Shown: positions 45,189-54,908 of the stretch, piece by piece
How the letters are laid out: each line of letters starts with the position of its first letter
Position numbering within the stretch: position 1 is the stretch's first letter
Assembly: GCF_001693515.2 (NCBI RefSeq)
Contig: NZ_CP042968.1
Span: 6,634,001 to 6,698,000 of the forward strand
Direction of reading: 5' to 3'
DNA: 64,000 nucleotides
DNA from: Bradyrhizobium paxllaeri
GTDB lineage: Bacteria; Pseudomonadota; Alphaproteobacteria; Rhizobiales; Xanthobacteraceae
The notes under the pieces: model-generated
Told to the model about the DNA's origin: nothing
The model's database searches: none
The model's input: the letters and a program-made list of their open reading frames with translations, nothing else
Position numbers and translations under genes: made by a program

Positions 45189-48100
45189 TCAGAGGCTGCC
45201 GGTCCCCACGAGCACAAAGGGCGCCCATATCGCGGGTTGCGCATTCTGACCACCCTTGCCGATCAAGGCGGCGAGCGAGCGGCGAAGCGCCTCGGCGCGG
45301 CCGACATCGGGACCCGCCTTCATGGCATCGATGGTGCCGGTGGTGATGGCGACTGCTGCGTCAGAGCTGACCGCCCAGTGCGAGACCAGCAAAGCGCGCG
45401 AGCCCGCATAGAAAAATGCCCGCGCAAGACCGGAGAAGGCCTCCGAATTGGAAGCCTGGCCGCCAGCCGTATTGCAGGCCGCCAGAACCACCCAATCGGC
45501 ATCCAGCTTGAGGCTCGAAATCTCCGACGACGAAAGATAGCCGTCATCGGCGGGCGTAGCGGTTGGCGGCGGACTCAGGATCAGTCCCGGCTCGATCGAG
45601 CCATTCACCTGCCCGGCTAACGCGCCATGGGTCGCAAAATGCAGGATACGATATTTTGCGAGGTCGCCGCTTTCGCTGAGCGCCCTTATCTTCGTCTCGG
45701 TAGCACTATTGCCGAGATAGACGTCACCCTTCACGGGCGCGAAGCTGCTTGCCACCGAGCACAATTCGAACGCGGTTTCCGGCAACGGCATCTGACGCCT
45801 GAGCTGCTCGATGTCGGCGGTGCCGCCGGACAGCGCGGAGACCGTGCGCAAAGCTCTTTGCGCGACCTGGCTTGCTTGCGCCGGAATGGCTGAACAATTC
45901 TGGATCTGGCGCGTCAGCCTGGCGCGCGAAACCGCAAGATCGCTGCGGCCATCTCCGTCGAGCAAGGGATTGCCGAAGCCGAGGAATGGCTTCGATGCAC
46001 GGCTCTTCTGCGCGATCTGGCGCTGCGCCCTGAGGCTGGAGACGGAGGGCAGGACGGTCGTCGCAAATCGCTTGACCAGCCAGGGCGCTTTCGAAAGGTC
46101 CGCGTTCGCGCGGTCATTGCCGGCGTCCGGCGCAGGCTTGTCGGTCAGCAGCACCCCGAACGGCAGCATGGCCAGCGGACCTGATGGCACCAGAATCAGT
46201 TCCTTGCCGTCGATGTCGCGGGCGACCGGGCCAAGCAGCGCCTGATAGAGCGCAAAGGATCGCTCCCGATCGAACGGCAATGGCTCGCCCGATGCCAGCG
46301 GGCGTTTCAGGCCGAGCTTCTCCACGCAAGTCGATGCCTTGTCCAGCCATGCCTCCGCATCGAGACCACAGCGCAAGGCGCCAACCGTATCGGCGAGCTG
46401 CTTCTCGCCGATATCGGCAGCATGCCACCGCACATCCGAACGCGTCACCGTCCAGACAAAGGTGAAGCGCAAGGTCGTCGTGAACAGCAGCACGGCCTCG
46501 TTTGGACGAAGCTGCTTCTGAACGTCCTCGATCGAAATCGGAGCCTTGGTGGCCAGCGCCGAATAGTCCGGAAATTGAGTGCGGATCGCGTCGTCCAGTT
46601 GCCGGATCTTGCCGGCGATGCTTGATGCCCGGGCGCGAAGCGCCTGCTCCGCCGCTTTGTTGCGCGCACCATCAGACTGCGAGTGGGTCGCGACCAGCAT
46701 CCTGTCGGTTGCGATTGCCTGCTCGTCGAGGTCCTGCCGCTCGCGAACGCGCGCCGCCAGATCGCCGCTGCCTTTTGCGATGCGGGCCGACATTCCGGCA
46801 ATCGCGCGCGCAGCCTTTTCGTCGCCGATCCATTGCGCCGCCTCGAACGCCTGCGATCGCAGCACGCTGGCCTGCCCGCCATCGGAGGCGCTCGCGAGAT
46901 TGTAGGCGGCGACGATCAATCCCGGGAAAGAGTTGGTATCGTCATGGGCTTTCAGATCGCCCCGGCCGTTTTCCTCGCCAAACTCCGTGGCGCGACGGCT
47001 GTTCTGGATGGCCGCCGCCCGGGCATACGCTTCGTAGGCCTGCCGCCAATCCTTCACATCGAGATAGTGTGCGCCGAGATTGACGAAGCTGTTGGCGACA
47101 TCCGGATGCGCGTCACCGAGCGCCTGCAGGCGCATGTTCAGCGCCCGTTTCAACAGCGGCTCCGCCTCCTGCGGCCGTCCGGTACTGTCGAGAACCACAG
47201 CCAGATTGTTGAGGCTGCTTGCGAGGAGCGGGTGAGAACTGCCGAGCGCGGCTTCGCGGATGGCAAACGATCGGCGCGCGAGCGGGTCCGCCTCTGCGTA
47301 ACGATCGCCGTTGCCAAGCAGAGCCACGAGATTGTCGAGAGAAACGGCAACATCCAGATGGGTCGGACCGAGACTCTTCTCGCGAATGGCCAGCGATTTT
47401 CGCAACAGCTGCTCGGCTTCCTGCGTACGCCCCAGACGCATCCACGCTTCGGCAAGATTGTTCAGCGCCGTCGCCACGGTCGGATGCGCCGCTCCAAATG
47501 CCTTTTCCTGAATCGCAAGCGCGCGGGCAAGCAGGCCCTCGGCTTCGGCCTCCCTGCCCTCCCGCGAGAACACCAGCGCCAGATTGTTGAGGCTCGCGGC
47601 GACGTCGGGATGCTCCGGGCCCAGCGCTTTTTCCCGGATGGTCAACGTCCGGCGGGCCAATTGCTCGGCCTCCTGAAGCCGCCCCTGGGCGCGACGGAGC
47701 TCGCCGAGATTATTGAGCGTGGCCGCCAGATAGATGCTGTCGACGCCGTGCTTTTTTTTCTGGAGCTCGAGCGCTTCGGCAAAGCGCGCCTCCGCCAGTT
47801 GCAGCCGGCCTTGCGCCCGATAGACCTCGGCGATATTGCTCAGGGTAACCGGAATCATGATGTCCGCCTGCCCCGGAGACTTCCTGAAAACTTCCAGCGC
47901 CCGCTCGAAAATATCGAGCGCCTCCGTCTCCTTCATTTGACGGTGACGGAGATTGCCGAGCTGCATGCGCGTCAGCGCCGTCGTGAGATGGTCAGGGCCC
48001 AGCACGCGCTCATTGATGCCGATCGCACGCAAGATATCGCGCTCGGCGTCATTCAGCCGGTTCTGGCCCAGCTCGATCTGGCCCAGCGTGACGAGCACGG

Positions 48101-48452
48101 CCGCAACATCGGGATGACTTGGACCGAGGCTCTTCTCACGGATGGCGAGCGCTCTTTTCAGGACACTTTCGGCTTCGGCGGTTTCGCCTTGCGTCTGCAG
48201 TACCTGGCCCAGCACGACCAGTGTCGTTGCCGTCAAAGGCGACTGCCGCCCGGACGTTCTTTCAGCCTCGCTCTGCAGCTTCCTTGCAAGACTGACCGCT
48301 TCGCTGTAGCGGCCTTCCTTTGCAAGCGCCGTGATGCGCTGCATCAGCGTCAGCATTTCCTGCGGGCCCGCGCCGCAGGGCGACACCACGACGCTCACAA
48401 GAAACAGGACACCGAAAAGCCGCCCGGCAAAGCCCAGCCACCCCGTCCGCAT
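45189..48452 (-). CDS. Exported TPR-CHAT domain protein
   Basis: A 1087-residue protein. An N-terminal signal or anchor (GFAGRLFGVLFLVSVVVSPCGAG) covers about residues 5-28. From about residue 30 to 480 there are some ten 42-residue kinesin-light-chain-type TPRs (pattern A-x-x-LNNLA...G-x-x-x-EAE-x-L-x-x-RAL-x-IREK-x-LG-x-x-HPDVA). A helical linker runs to about 640, and a CHAT caspase-like protease domain ends the protein, with His942 in LHFATHGAL and Cys993 in VVLAACNTAGG. The start at ATG 48452 is preferred over a TTG at 48503. No obvious substrate or toxin partner is adjacent. CHAT proteins act as regulated proteases in several systems; the role here is unknown. Confidence 0.9.
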   Translation of the reverse strand: MRTGWLGFAGRLFGVLFLVSVVVSPCGAGPQEMLTLMQRITALAKEGRYSEAVSLARKLQSEAERTSGRQSPLTATTLVVLGQVLQTQGETAEAESVLKRALAIREKSLGPSHPDVAAVLVTLGQIELGQNRLNDAERDILRAIGINERVLGPDHLTTALTRMQLGNLRHRQMKETEALDIFERALEVFRKSPGQADIMIPVTLSNIAEVYRAQGRLQLAEARFAEALELQKKKHGVDSIYLAATLNNLGELRRAQGRLQEAEQLARRTLTIREKALGPEHPDVAASLNNLALVFSREGREAEAEGLLARALAIQEKAFGAAHPTVATALNNLAEAWMRLGRTQEAEQLLRKSLAIREKSLGPTHLDVAVSLDNLVALLGNGDRYAEADPLARRSFAIREAALGSSHPLLASSLNNLAVVLDSTGRPQEAEPLLKRALNMRLQALGDAHPDVANSFVNLGAHYLDVKDWRQAYEAYARAAAIQNSRRATEFGEENGRGDLKAHDDTNSFPGLIVAAYNLASASDGGQASVLRSQAFEAAQWIGDEKAARAIAGMSARIAKGSGDLAARVRERQDLDEQAIATDRMLVATHSQSDGARNKAAEQALRARASSIAGKIRQLDDAIRTQFPDYSALATKAPISIEDVQKQLRPNEAVLLFTTTLRFTFVWTVTRSDVRWHAADIGEKQLADTVGALRCGLDAEAWLDKASTCVEKLGLKRPLASGEPLPFDRERSFALYQALLGPVARDIDGKELILVPSGPLAMLPFGVLLTDKPAPDAGNDRANADLSKAPWLVKRFATTVLPSVSSLRAQRQIAQKSRASKPFLGFGNPLLDGDGRSDLAVSRARLTRQIQNCSAIPAQASQVAQRALRTVSALSGGTADIEQLRRQMPLPETAFELCSVASSFAPVKGDVYLGNSATETKIRALSESGDLAKYRILHFATHGALAGQVNGSIEPGLILSPPPTATPADDGYLSSSEISSLKLDADWVVLAACNTAGGQASNSEAFSGLARAFFYAGSRALLVSHWAVSSDAAVAITTGTIDAMKAGPDVGRAEALRRSLAALIGKGGQNAQPAIWAPFVLVGTGSL

Positions 48453-48620
48453 GCTGCGATTGCTCCCAATTCCCCGAACCTGCCATTTGGTAGGACACAG
48501 CAAGATGGAGGCTGTGTGACCGCGCTATGCCTTTTCCGGGGGCAGCAATGCGAGCCTGATAGACAGTTCAGAACCGCGCACCAGTCATAGCGTCGACGAT
48601 GAAGGCGTTAGGACTAAGCA

Positions 48621-49676
48621 TCACTTGACATTGCTCGCGATCCAATCAAGCACGAAATCCGCCACCTGAAGGTTGTTCCTGTCCTGCATCATCATGTGGG
48701 AGTTACCTTTCATCCCCACATCGGGAAGCCGAACGAGGGTAGCCTTTCCTCCTCCCTGCTTGGTGATGCGCTCCACAACGGTCTTTCGTCCTTCGTAGCG
48801 CGGGCGGCCGGTGAAGACGGGAGAGTCCAGGTGGTCGCCGAACAGTTCGAGCACCGGGATGCCGCGGTAAGATTCGATCTGGGCGTCGGTCGGAATGATG
48901 GCTTGCGCGCCTTCGATGTTGACCACCGCCTTCACCAGACGCGGTCGCGCCTCCACGAGCGCATCGGCAAACGGGCCGGCGAGCGAATGCACGACGACCA
49001 CGGCCGGACCGATCCTGTCAAGCAACGCTGCAAGGGCGCGAGGGGCTGTTGCCATCGCGCCACCTTCGAGCGTCGCTTCTCCGAACGGCACACCTTGCGA
49101 TCCGAAGGCGGCGAATGCCTCGGTCGGGAATTGAGTATCCGGAAACGCGGTTCCGGATGTCGGCCCGAAACGAAACAGGGGCCACGCCAGCTCGGCGGTC
49201 ACCATGAGCACGTTGCCCGGCAAGGCGGCCACGCCGGACTCAGCCTTCGCCTGGTTGATCGCCGTCGCATTGAATCCCGAGCGGCCACGGCCGGGCGTGT
49301 CCACGACATAGACCGCATACCCTTTGCGCGCCAGATAGGTCGCCCAGCCCTCACGGCCGTCTGGCGTGGTCTCGTAGCTGGCGCCGGTCAACCCGCCGCC
49401 ATGGACGAGCACGATCGGCGTCGGACTAACGAGCTGAGCCGGGATCCGATAGTGCACGTACATCTGGTTGACCGTTACCGTGCCGGGCCGCGAAGGACCC
49501 GCAGGAGAGGCACCCGGATGCGTGGACAGCAAGGACGTTCCGTTCACGAAGAACATGCCTTCATCTGCCAGGTTCAGCGGCCCTCCCAGCGATTTCGCCG
49601 CCGCCCGCTGGCTCACCGCAGAACCTGCCAGGAGAACGATGCCAACAAGGACCAAAACGCGCGATAGCCGGTGCAT
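48621..49676 (-). CDS. Exported alpha/beta hydrolase
   Basis: A 351-residue secreted or periplasmic esterase-like protein. The signal peptide (LSRVLVLVGIVLLAGSAVSQRAAA) covers residues 3-26. The fold shows IVLVHGGGLTGASYE, GYAVYVVDTPGRGRSG and the nucleophile elbow VVVHSLAGPFAD, in which the first Gly of G-x-S-x-G is replaced. The C-terminal His is probably in GNSHMMMQDRNN. GAGGAGAC precedes the ATG at 49676. The natural substrate is unknown. Confidence 0.85.
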   Translation of the reverse strand: MHRLSRVLVLVGIVLLAGSAVSQRAAAKSLGGPLNLADEGMFFVNGTSLLSTHPGASPAGPSRPGTVTVNQMYVHYRIPAQLVSPTPIVLVHGGGLTGASYETTPDGREGWATYLARKGYAVYVVDTPGRGRSGFNATAINQAKAESGVAALPGNVLMVTAELAWPLFRFGPTSGTAFPDTQFPTEAFAAFGSQGVPFGEATLEGGAMATAPRALAALLDRIGPAVVVVHSLAGPFADALVEARPRLVKAVVNIEGAQAIIPTDAQIESYRGIPVLELFGDHLDSPVFTGRPRYEGRKTVVERITKQGGGKATLVRLPDVGMKGNSHMMMQDRNNLQVADFVLDWIASNVK

Positions 49677-49749
49677 GAAACTGTCTCCTCTTGGGTACAA
49701 TTTTTTGGACGTGAGACGACGCGATCACGCCGCCTAGCTCATCACCGGC

Positions 49750-50778
49750 TCAGGCACGGCGCTCGTGCGGGCCATCCCTGAGCAGATCCAGTGCCACGTC
49801 GATGATCATGTCCTCTTGTCCTCCGACCATCTTGCGCCTGCCCAGTTCGACCAGGATGTCGACACTCTTCAGCCCGTACTTGTGCGCCGCAGCCTCCGCG
49901 TGCCGCAGGAAGCTCGAGTACACGCCGGCGTAACCGAGGGCCAGGGTCTCTCGATCAACGCGCACCGGCCGGTCCTGCAGAGGTCGCACAAGGTCGTCCG
50001 CCGCATCCATTAGTGCGTACAGGTCGGTGCCGTGACTCCAGCCCATGCGATCGGCCGTGGCGATGAACACCTCCAGCGGGGCGTTGCCCGCACCGGCGCC
50101 CATGCCGGCCAGGCTGGCGTCGATGCGATCACAGCCCTCCTCCACGGCAACGATCGAGTTCGCGACGCCCAGGCTGAGATTATGATGGGCGTGCATGCCC
50201 GTCTGCGTCTCGGGTTTCAGCACGTCCTTGAAGGCCCGGAAGCGCTCCCGCACGTCGTTCATCGTGAGCGATCCGCCCGAGTCGACGACGTAGACGCAAG
50301 TTGCGCCATAGCTCTCCATCAGCTTCGCTTGCTCAGCGAGCTTCCGAGGCGTCGCTATGTGGCTCATCATCAGGAAGCCAACCGGGTCCATGCCCAGCTC
50401 GCGCGCATACTCCAGGTGCTGGCGCGAGACATCCGCTTCGGTGCAGTGCGTCGCCACGCGCACGACACGAGCGCCTGCGTCGTAGGCCTGGCGCAGATCG
50501 TGCGTGGTGCCGATGCCGGGCAGCAGCAGCGTGGCGACCTTCGCCCTTTTTACCGTCTCGGCGACGGCCGATATCCACTCCAAATCGGTGTGCGCGCCGA
50601 ATCCGTAGTTGAAACTGGACCCTTCGAGACCATCGCCATGCGCTACTTCGATACTGTCGACGCCGGCCACATCCAGCGCAGCGGAGATCGCCTTCACCGC
50701 GGCGATGCTGTATTGATGGCGAACCGCGTGGCTGCCATCGCGCAGCGTCACGTCCGAGATGTAGAGCTTCCTGCTCAT
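49750..50778 (-). CDS. dmpG: 4-hydroxy-2-oxovalerate aldolase
   Basis: A 342-residue DRE-TIM-type aldolase that splits 4-hydroxy-2-oxovalerate to pyruvate and acetaldehyde at the end of meta-cleavage pathways. It begins [21 protein letters not shown] (the Arg-Asp metal/catalytic motif) and has [13 protein letters not shown] (metal His pair) and a C-terminal [21 protein letters not shown]. Family members channel acetaldehyde to a partner dehydrogenase. That partner is the preceding gene, whose stop overlaps this ATG (ATGA). Equivalent names are bphI, mhpE and xylK. Confidence 0.93.
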   Translation of the reverse strand: MSRKLYISDVTLRDGSHAVRHQYSIAAVKAISAALDVAGVDSIEVAHGDGLEGSSFNYGFGAHTDLEWISAVAETVKRAKVATLLLPGIGTTHDLRQAYDAGARVVRVATHCTEADVSRQHLEYARELGMDPVGFLMMSHIATPRKLAEQAKLMESYGATCVYVVDSGGSLTMNDVRERFRAFKDVLKPETQTGMHAHHNLSLGVANSIVAVEEGCDRIDASLAGMGAGAGNAPLEVFIATADRMGWSHGTDLYALMDAADDLVRPLQDRPVRVDRETLALGYAGVYSSFLRHAEAAAHKYGLKSVDILVELGRRKMVGGQEDMIIDVALDLLRDGPHERRA

Positions 50779-51780
50779 GCCGATACTCCCTGACAATTCG
50801 GCGAAGCTTCCACCGGCGGCTTCAGACCGCGTGCGAAGCCCGCCTCGATACGCCGACGGGCCATCATGTCGCCGCAAGCCAGAGCCGCCGAGGTCATGAT
50901 GTCCAGATTGCCGGCGTAGGACGGCAGGTAGTGCGCCGCGCCCTCGACCTCGAGGAAGACCGAAGTCTTCAGACCATGCCGGGGCCCAAGCTTGGGCACG
51001 TTGAGCGGCGCGGCCGGTGGAATGACGTCGAATTGCACCCGCTGCTTGAGCCGGTAGCCCGGCACATAAGCCCGCACACGCGCGACCATCTCCGAGATGC
51101 TGGCCTCGATCGCAGCTTGCTCTGCAAGTTCGGACAGCACGTACACGGTGTCGCGCATGATCAACGGCGGCTCGGCCGGGTTCAGCACGATGACAGCCTT
51201 GCCCCGCTCGGCGCCGCCGAGTTTTTTCGATCGCCGCACGCGTGGTCTCGGTGAACTCATCGATGTTGGCCCGCGTGCCCGGCCCTGCCGACTTGCTCGA
51301 GATGGACGCCACAATCTCCGCGTAGTGAACTTTCGCGACACGAGACACGGCAGCGACGATCGGGATCGTGGCCTGCCCACCGCACGTCACCATGTTCATG
51401 TTCGCGGCGTTTTCAGCCTCCAGATTGATCGCCGGAATCACGTAGGGGCCGACAGCCGCGGGGGTGAGATCGATCACCTGAATGCCATGGCTCTGCAGCA
51501 CCTTGTTGTGATGTCGGTGAGCGCTCGCCGACGTGGCGTCGAAGACGAGGTCGATTTCGGGGAATACGTCCAGCTTGAGCAGTCCGTCGATGCCTTCGGC
51601 TGACGTCGCGACGTTGAGGCGGTTTGCGCGCGCGAGGCCATCCGAATGAGGATCGACGCCTACCATCGCACCCATTTCGACGTGTCGGGCCTGGCGCATC
51701 ACCTTGATCATGAGATCGGTGCCGATATTGCCGGAGCCGATGATCGCAGCCTTGACCCTGGGGATCGTTGTCTTGCGCAT
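50775..51780 (-). pseudogene. dmpF: Acetaldehyde dehydrogenase (acylating), frameshifted at a run of six A
   Basis: This would be the partner of the aldolase, making acetyl-CoA from acetaldehyde. The N-half reads well ([22 protein letters not shown], the NAD motif; [22 protein letters not shown] with the catalytic Cys) up to ETTRAAIEK. There the coding strand has six A (51222-51227) where five would keep frame. The C-half continues in the next frame as [26 protein letters not shown] and ends at 50775 beside the aldolase start. With one base removed it gives 334 residues, a normal length. It may be a true mutation, a homopolymer read error or a slippage site. Confidence 0.85.
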
Positions 51781-51783
51781 CGA

Positions 51784-52551
51784 TCAGCGCTCCATGTGGA
51801 AGCCGGCGCCGCCCAGCCGTTCCATTTCGACGGAGACATACTGGCCGGGCTTGACCCATTCTGCGGGCGTGGCGCCGCCCGCCATCACCACCCAGCCCGC
51901 CTCCAACGGTTCGCCCGCCGCATCGGAAAGGCGCGCGGCGGCGACCAGCGACCGAAGCGGGTGACCGAGGATCGCAGCGGTCGATCCCACTTGCACGACG
52001 CGGCCATCGATGCTCATGGTGAGGCCGAGATTGCTGAAGTCCTCGCGCGGGTCGGTCCACGGCCCGACCACGATCCCGCTGGATGACGCGTTGTCGGCGA
52101 TCACCTCGGGCAGTGTGAACTTGAAGTCGCGATAACGGGAATCGATAACTTCCAGCGCGGGCGCGACCGCCTCCACGCCGGCAAGGGCCTCCGCGGCGGT
52201 GACATGGCCTGACAACGGCTTCTTCAGCAGGAAGGCGATTTCCGGTTCGGCACGCGGATGCACGAAGCGTGCGAACGATGCGGCCATGCCCTCCTCGATC
52301 AGCATATCGTCGGTCAAACGCCCCCAGATGACGTCGCTAAGGCCCATCTGAATCATCTTGGCGCGGCTCGTGAATCCCATCTTCACGCCGATGCGCCGCG
52401 CGCCGCGGGACACGCGCCGCATGATGGACTCACGCTGGATCGCGTATGCATCCTGCAGCGACAAGGTCCCCTCAGGATCGATCTGCGAGACTTCGCAGGC
52501 GCCGCACGCCGCGGCGTCGAGTTGCTCTGCCAATTCCTCGACACGGTTCAT
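51784..52551 (-). CDS. dmpH: 2-oxo-3-hexenedioate decarboxylase (4-oxalocrotonate decarboxylase)
   Basis: A 255-residue member of the hydratase/decarboxylase family sharing the FAH fold. The blocks GVKMGFTSRAKMIQMG, HPRAEPEIAFLLKKPL (metal Glu pair) and EVIDSRYRDFKFTLPEVIADN are typical. Within the family the VSRGARR-x-GVKMGF start and the order of genes favour the decarboxylase over the hydratase, which is the neighbouring paralogue. It gives 2-oxopent-4-enoate for the next enzyme. Equivalent names are xylI and nahK. Confidence 0.83.
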   Translation of the reverse strand: MNRVEELAEQLDAAACGACEVSQIDPEGTLSLQDAYAIQRESIMRRVSRGARRIGVKMGFTSRAKMIQMGLSDVIWGRLTDDMLIEEGMAASFARFVHPRAEPEIAFLLKKPLSGHVTAAEALAGVEAVAPALEVIDSRYRDFKFTLPEVIADNASSSGIVVGPWTDPREDFSNLGLTMSIDGRVVQVGSTAAILGHPLRSLVAAARLSDAAGEPLEAGWVVMAGGATPAEWVKPGQYVSVEMERLGGAGFHMER

Positions 52552-53387
52552 GTGAGTTGTCTTCCTGTCGGGTCAGTTTCGAATACGGCTTTGACGCTGC
52601 CCAGGCCGTTGATGCGGGTCTCGAAGATGTCGCCTGAACTCACAGCGACCATGGGTCCAAGCGCACCGGAGAGCACCAAATGGCCTGCGCGGAGCGGCTG
52701 CCCGACGGCGGCCATCGTGCGGGCAAGCCAGACCACCGCGTTGAGCGGATTGCCGAGGCATGCGGCACCGGCGCCGACGGATACGGGTTCACCGCGCCGC
52801 GTCATCACCATGCCGCAGAGCCGGAGGTCGACGTCGGACAACCTTTTCGGCGTGCTTCCGAGCACGTAGGCGCCGGAAGAGGCGTTGTCCGCGACTGTGT
52901 CGACGAAGCGGATGTTCCAGTCCGCGATACGGCTGCCGACGATCTCGAGCGCGGGCAGCAAATGATCAATCGCCTGGATGACGTCGGCGTGTTCCGGCTT
53001 CTCCATGTCCAGATCGCGTCCGAGAACGAACGCCACCTCCGCCTCGATCTTCGGCTGCTGCAGCCCTTCCATGGAAACCGGTTCGCTATCGCCGAATCCC
53101 ATGTCATCAAACAGCATGCCAAAGTCGGGCTGGTTGACACCGAGCTGCGCCTGCACCGCCTTCGCCGTCAGGCCGATCTTGCAGCCGACGATGCGTCGAC
53201 CTTCCTCGTGCACGCGATGCTCCGTGTTCGTGCGCTGGATCGCGTAGGCATCAGCCGCCGTTATCAGGGGGAACGTTTCGCGGAGCGGTGCGATGAAGTT
53301 CCCGGTGCGGGCTGCCTCCCGCAGAGAACGGGCGGCACCGGCCGTATCGATGGAAAAGGTCGCCATGGCGTTGGCCTGCATCGTCAC
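52548..53387 (-). CDS. dmpE: 2-oxopent-4-enoate hydratase (2-keto-4-pentenoate hydratase)
   Basis: A 279-residue paralogue of the decarboxylase. It hydrates 2-oxopent-4-enoate to 4-hydroxy-2-oxovalerate for the aldolase. Blocks include IVGCKIGLTAKAVQAQLGVNQPDFGML, PKIEAEVAFVLGRDLD (metal Glu pair) and ALEIVGSRIADWNIRFVDTVADNAS. The start is GTG at 53387, overlapping the upstream stop; ATG 53381 is an alternative. All enzymes of the block overlap or nearly touch, so this is one operon. Equivalent names are xylJ and mhpD. Confidence 0.87.
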   Translation of the reverse strand: MTMQANAMATFSIDTAGAARSLREAARTGNFIAPLRETFPLITAADAYAIQRTNTEHRVHEEGRRIVGCKIGLTAKAVQAQLGVNQPDFGMLFDDMGFGDSEPVSMEGLQQPKIEAEVAFVLGRDLDMEKPEHADVIQAIDHLLPALEIVGSRIADWNIRFVDTVADNASSGAYVLGSTPKRLSDVDLRLCGMVMTRRGEPVSVGAGAACLGNPLNAVVWLARTMAAVGQPLRAGHLVLSGALGPMVAVSSGDIFETRINGLGSVKAVFETDPTGRQLT

Positions 53388-53908
53388 AAGGATTGGTCGC
53401 CGAGACCCACCTTGGCGTAGATCTCGTTGACATGCCGCTTGACGCTTTCAGGTGTGGTGTCGTGCTCTGCCATATGGGCCCAGCCCACCTTCGCACGTGC
53501 GTACTGACCGATCTCTTCGTCCTGATCGCTGGTGGCGCCGCTGATCCCGTAGGCACCGACCATCTCTGAGCCTTTAAAAACCGGTGCACAACCGCCCGAG
53601 GCGGCGATCTGGCCATTGGTGAGTACCGCCGCGTTCATGAGCATTTGAGGATTGCGTTCCCTGAACCACTGCTGGATCACCAGCCCGTCCGGGAAGCGCG
53701 GGCTCATCGATCGGAATGCAGCGACGGTGAATGCCTTGGCGCGCGCCGTATCGGGTGTGATGAATCCGGCGTCGTCCATGCGCTCCAGCGCAATCAGATG
53801 TCCTTCGGGTCCGACGATCGCGACGGAGATGGGAACGCCCATCTCCGCTGCCTTTTCGGTGACGGCCTGGATGAACGCGCGGCACTCCGTGGCTCGAAGC
53901 TTGGCCAT
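53384..53908 (-). CDS. GlcG/HbpS (DUF336) family heme-binding-like protein
   Basis: A 174-residue protein of the GlcG/HbpS family: VGPEGHLIALERMDDAGFITPDTARAKAFTVAAF near residues 33-66 and a C-terminal SEMVGAYGISGATSDQDEEIGQYA. Such proteins recur in aromatic meta-cleavage operons, where their role is unclear; some bind heme or short aldehydes. GGGAG precedes the ATG at 53908. It is coupled to the hydratase by a four-base overlap. Confidence 0.87.
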   Translation of the reverse strand: MAKLRATECRAFIQAVTEKAAEMGVPISVAIVGPEGHLIALERMDDAGFITPDTARAKAFTVAAFRSMSPRFPDGLVIQQWFRERNPQMLMNAAVLTNGQIAASGGCAPVFKGSEMVGAYGISGATSDQDEEIGQYARAKVGWAHMAEHDTTPESVKRHVNEIYAKVGLGDQSL

Positions 53909-53933
53909 GTGCAATCTCCCTTATGTTGAACAG

Positions 53934-54908
53934 CTATTCGCGCTTGATGCCGGCGGACTGGATAACCTTGGCCCATTTGTCCGTTTCGCTGCGGATGAAG
54001 TGAGCAAACTCGTCCGGGGTCGACTTGACGACCTCGATGCCCTGAGCGCGAAACAGCTTTTGAATGTCCGGCTGGTCAAGCACAGCATGCGTGGCGGCCT
54101 GAAGCTTCGCGACTACGCTCGATGGTGCGCCAGCGGGCAGGAGCAAGCCGAACCACACTGAGCTTTCGAAGTCCTTGAAGCCGAGCTCCTGGATTGTCGG
54201 CACCTCAGGTGCCAGCTCGGTTCGCTTCACGCCAGTCGTCCCCAGCGCCTTCAACGTGCCGGCTGCGATATGCGGCAATACGGTGGAGGCCGGCGAGAAC
54301 ATGACCCCTACCTGACCGCCGAGCAGGTCGGTCACGGCCGGCGTGCTGCCGCGGTACGGCACGTGCAGCATCTTGATGCCGGCCATCGCGGAGAAGAGCT
54401 CGCCGGACAAATGCGGCGACGTGCCGTAGCCGGAGGAGGCATAAGCGATCTGGCCTGGCTTCGCTTTCGCCGCATTGATCAGCTGGTCGACCGATGCAAT
54501 GCCGAGCGAGGGATTCACCACCAGTATGTTCGGCACGCTGCCGATCATCGTGACCGCGGAGAAATCCTTCGCCGGATCGGGAGAGGCAGGATCCTGAAAC
54601 GCCTTGTTGATCGCGTTCGCGACGGTTCCAACGAAGATCGTGTATCCGTCCGAGGCAGATGTCGCTACCGCCTTGGCGGCGATGCTGCTCGCGGCGCCCG
54701 GCCGGTTGTCGACAATGAAGGGCTGGCCCAGCCGTTGCGCCAGCGCTTCCGCTACCGCACGGGCCGCAACATCGGCGGCACTTCCCGCCGGAAACCCGAC
54801 CACCACCTTCACCACACGGGAGGGATAGGCATCCTGCGCCCAGCATGCCGGCGATATGATCGTCGCCGCTGCAAGCAACATCGCCCCAAGGCACTGACGT
54901 CGGTCCAT
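53934..54908 (-). CDS. Tripartite tricarboxylate transporter substrate-binding protein (Bug family)
   Basis: A 324-residue periplasmic receptor. The signal peptide (CLGAMLLAAATIISPACWAQ) covers about residues 5-25. The mature start is DAYPSRVVKVVVGFPAGSAADVAARAVAEAL with the Bug Gly/Ala-rich loop, and PHLSGELFSAMAGIKMLHVPYRGSTPA is in the middle. GAGGAAA precedes the ATG at 54908. As first gene of the meta-cleavage operon it probably captures an aromatic acid or a ring-fission product. Membrane partners are not present. Confidence 0.9.
   Translation of the reverse strand: MDRRQCLGAMLLAAATIISPACWAQDAYPSRVVKVVVGFPAGSAADVAARAVAEALAQRLGQPFIVDNRPGAASSIAAKAVATSASDGYTIFVGTVANAINKAFQDPASPDPAKDFSAVTMIGSVPNILVVNPSLGIASVDQLINAAKAKPGQIAYASSGYGTSPHLSGELFSAMAGIKMLHVPYRGSTPAVTDLLGGQVGVMFSPASTVLPHIAAGTLKALGTTGVKRTELAPEVPTIQELGFKDFESSVWFGLLLPAGAPSSVVAKLQAATHAVLDQPDIQKLFRAQGIEVVKSTPDEFAHFIRSETDKWAKVIQSAGIKRE

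Noticed and set aside
46683..48590. 635-codon plus-strand frame over the TPR region
   Set aside because: Its apparent repeats mirror the TPR repeats on the other strand; no ribosome site or domain.
49750..51780. A single 676-residue dehydrogenase-aldolase fusion protein
   Set aside because: The middle third is out of frame with the dehydrogenase and reads as nonsense. The join arises from the extra A at 51222-51227.
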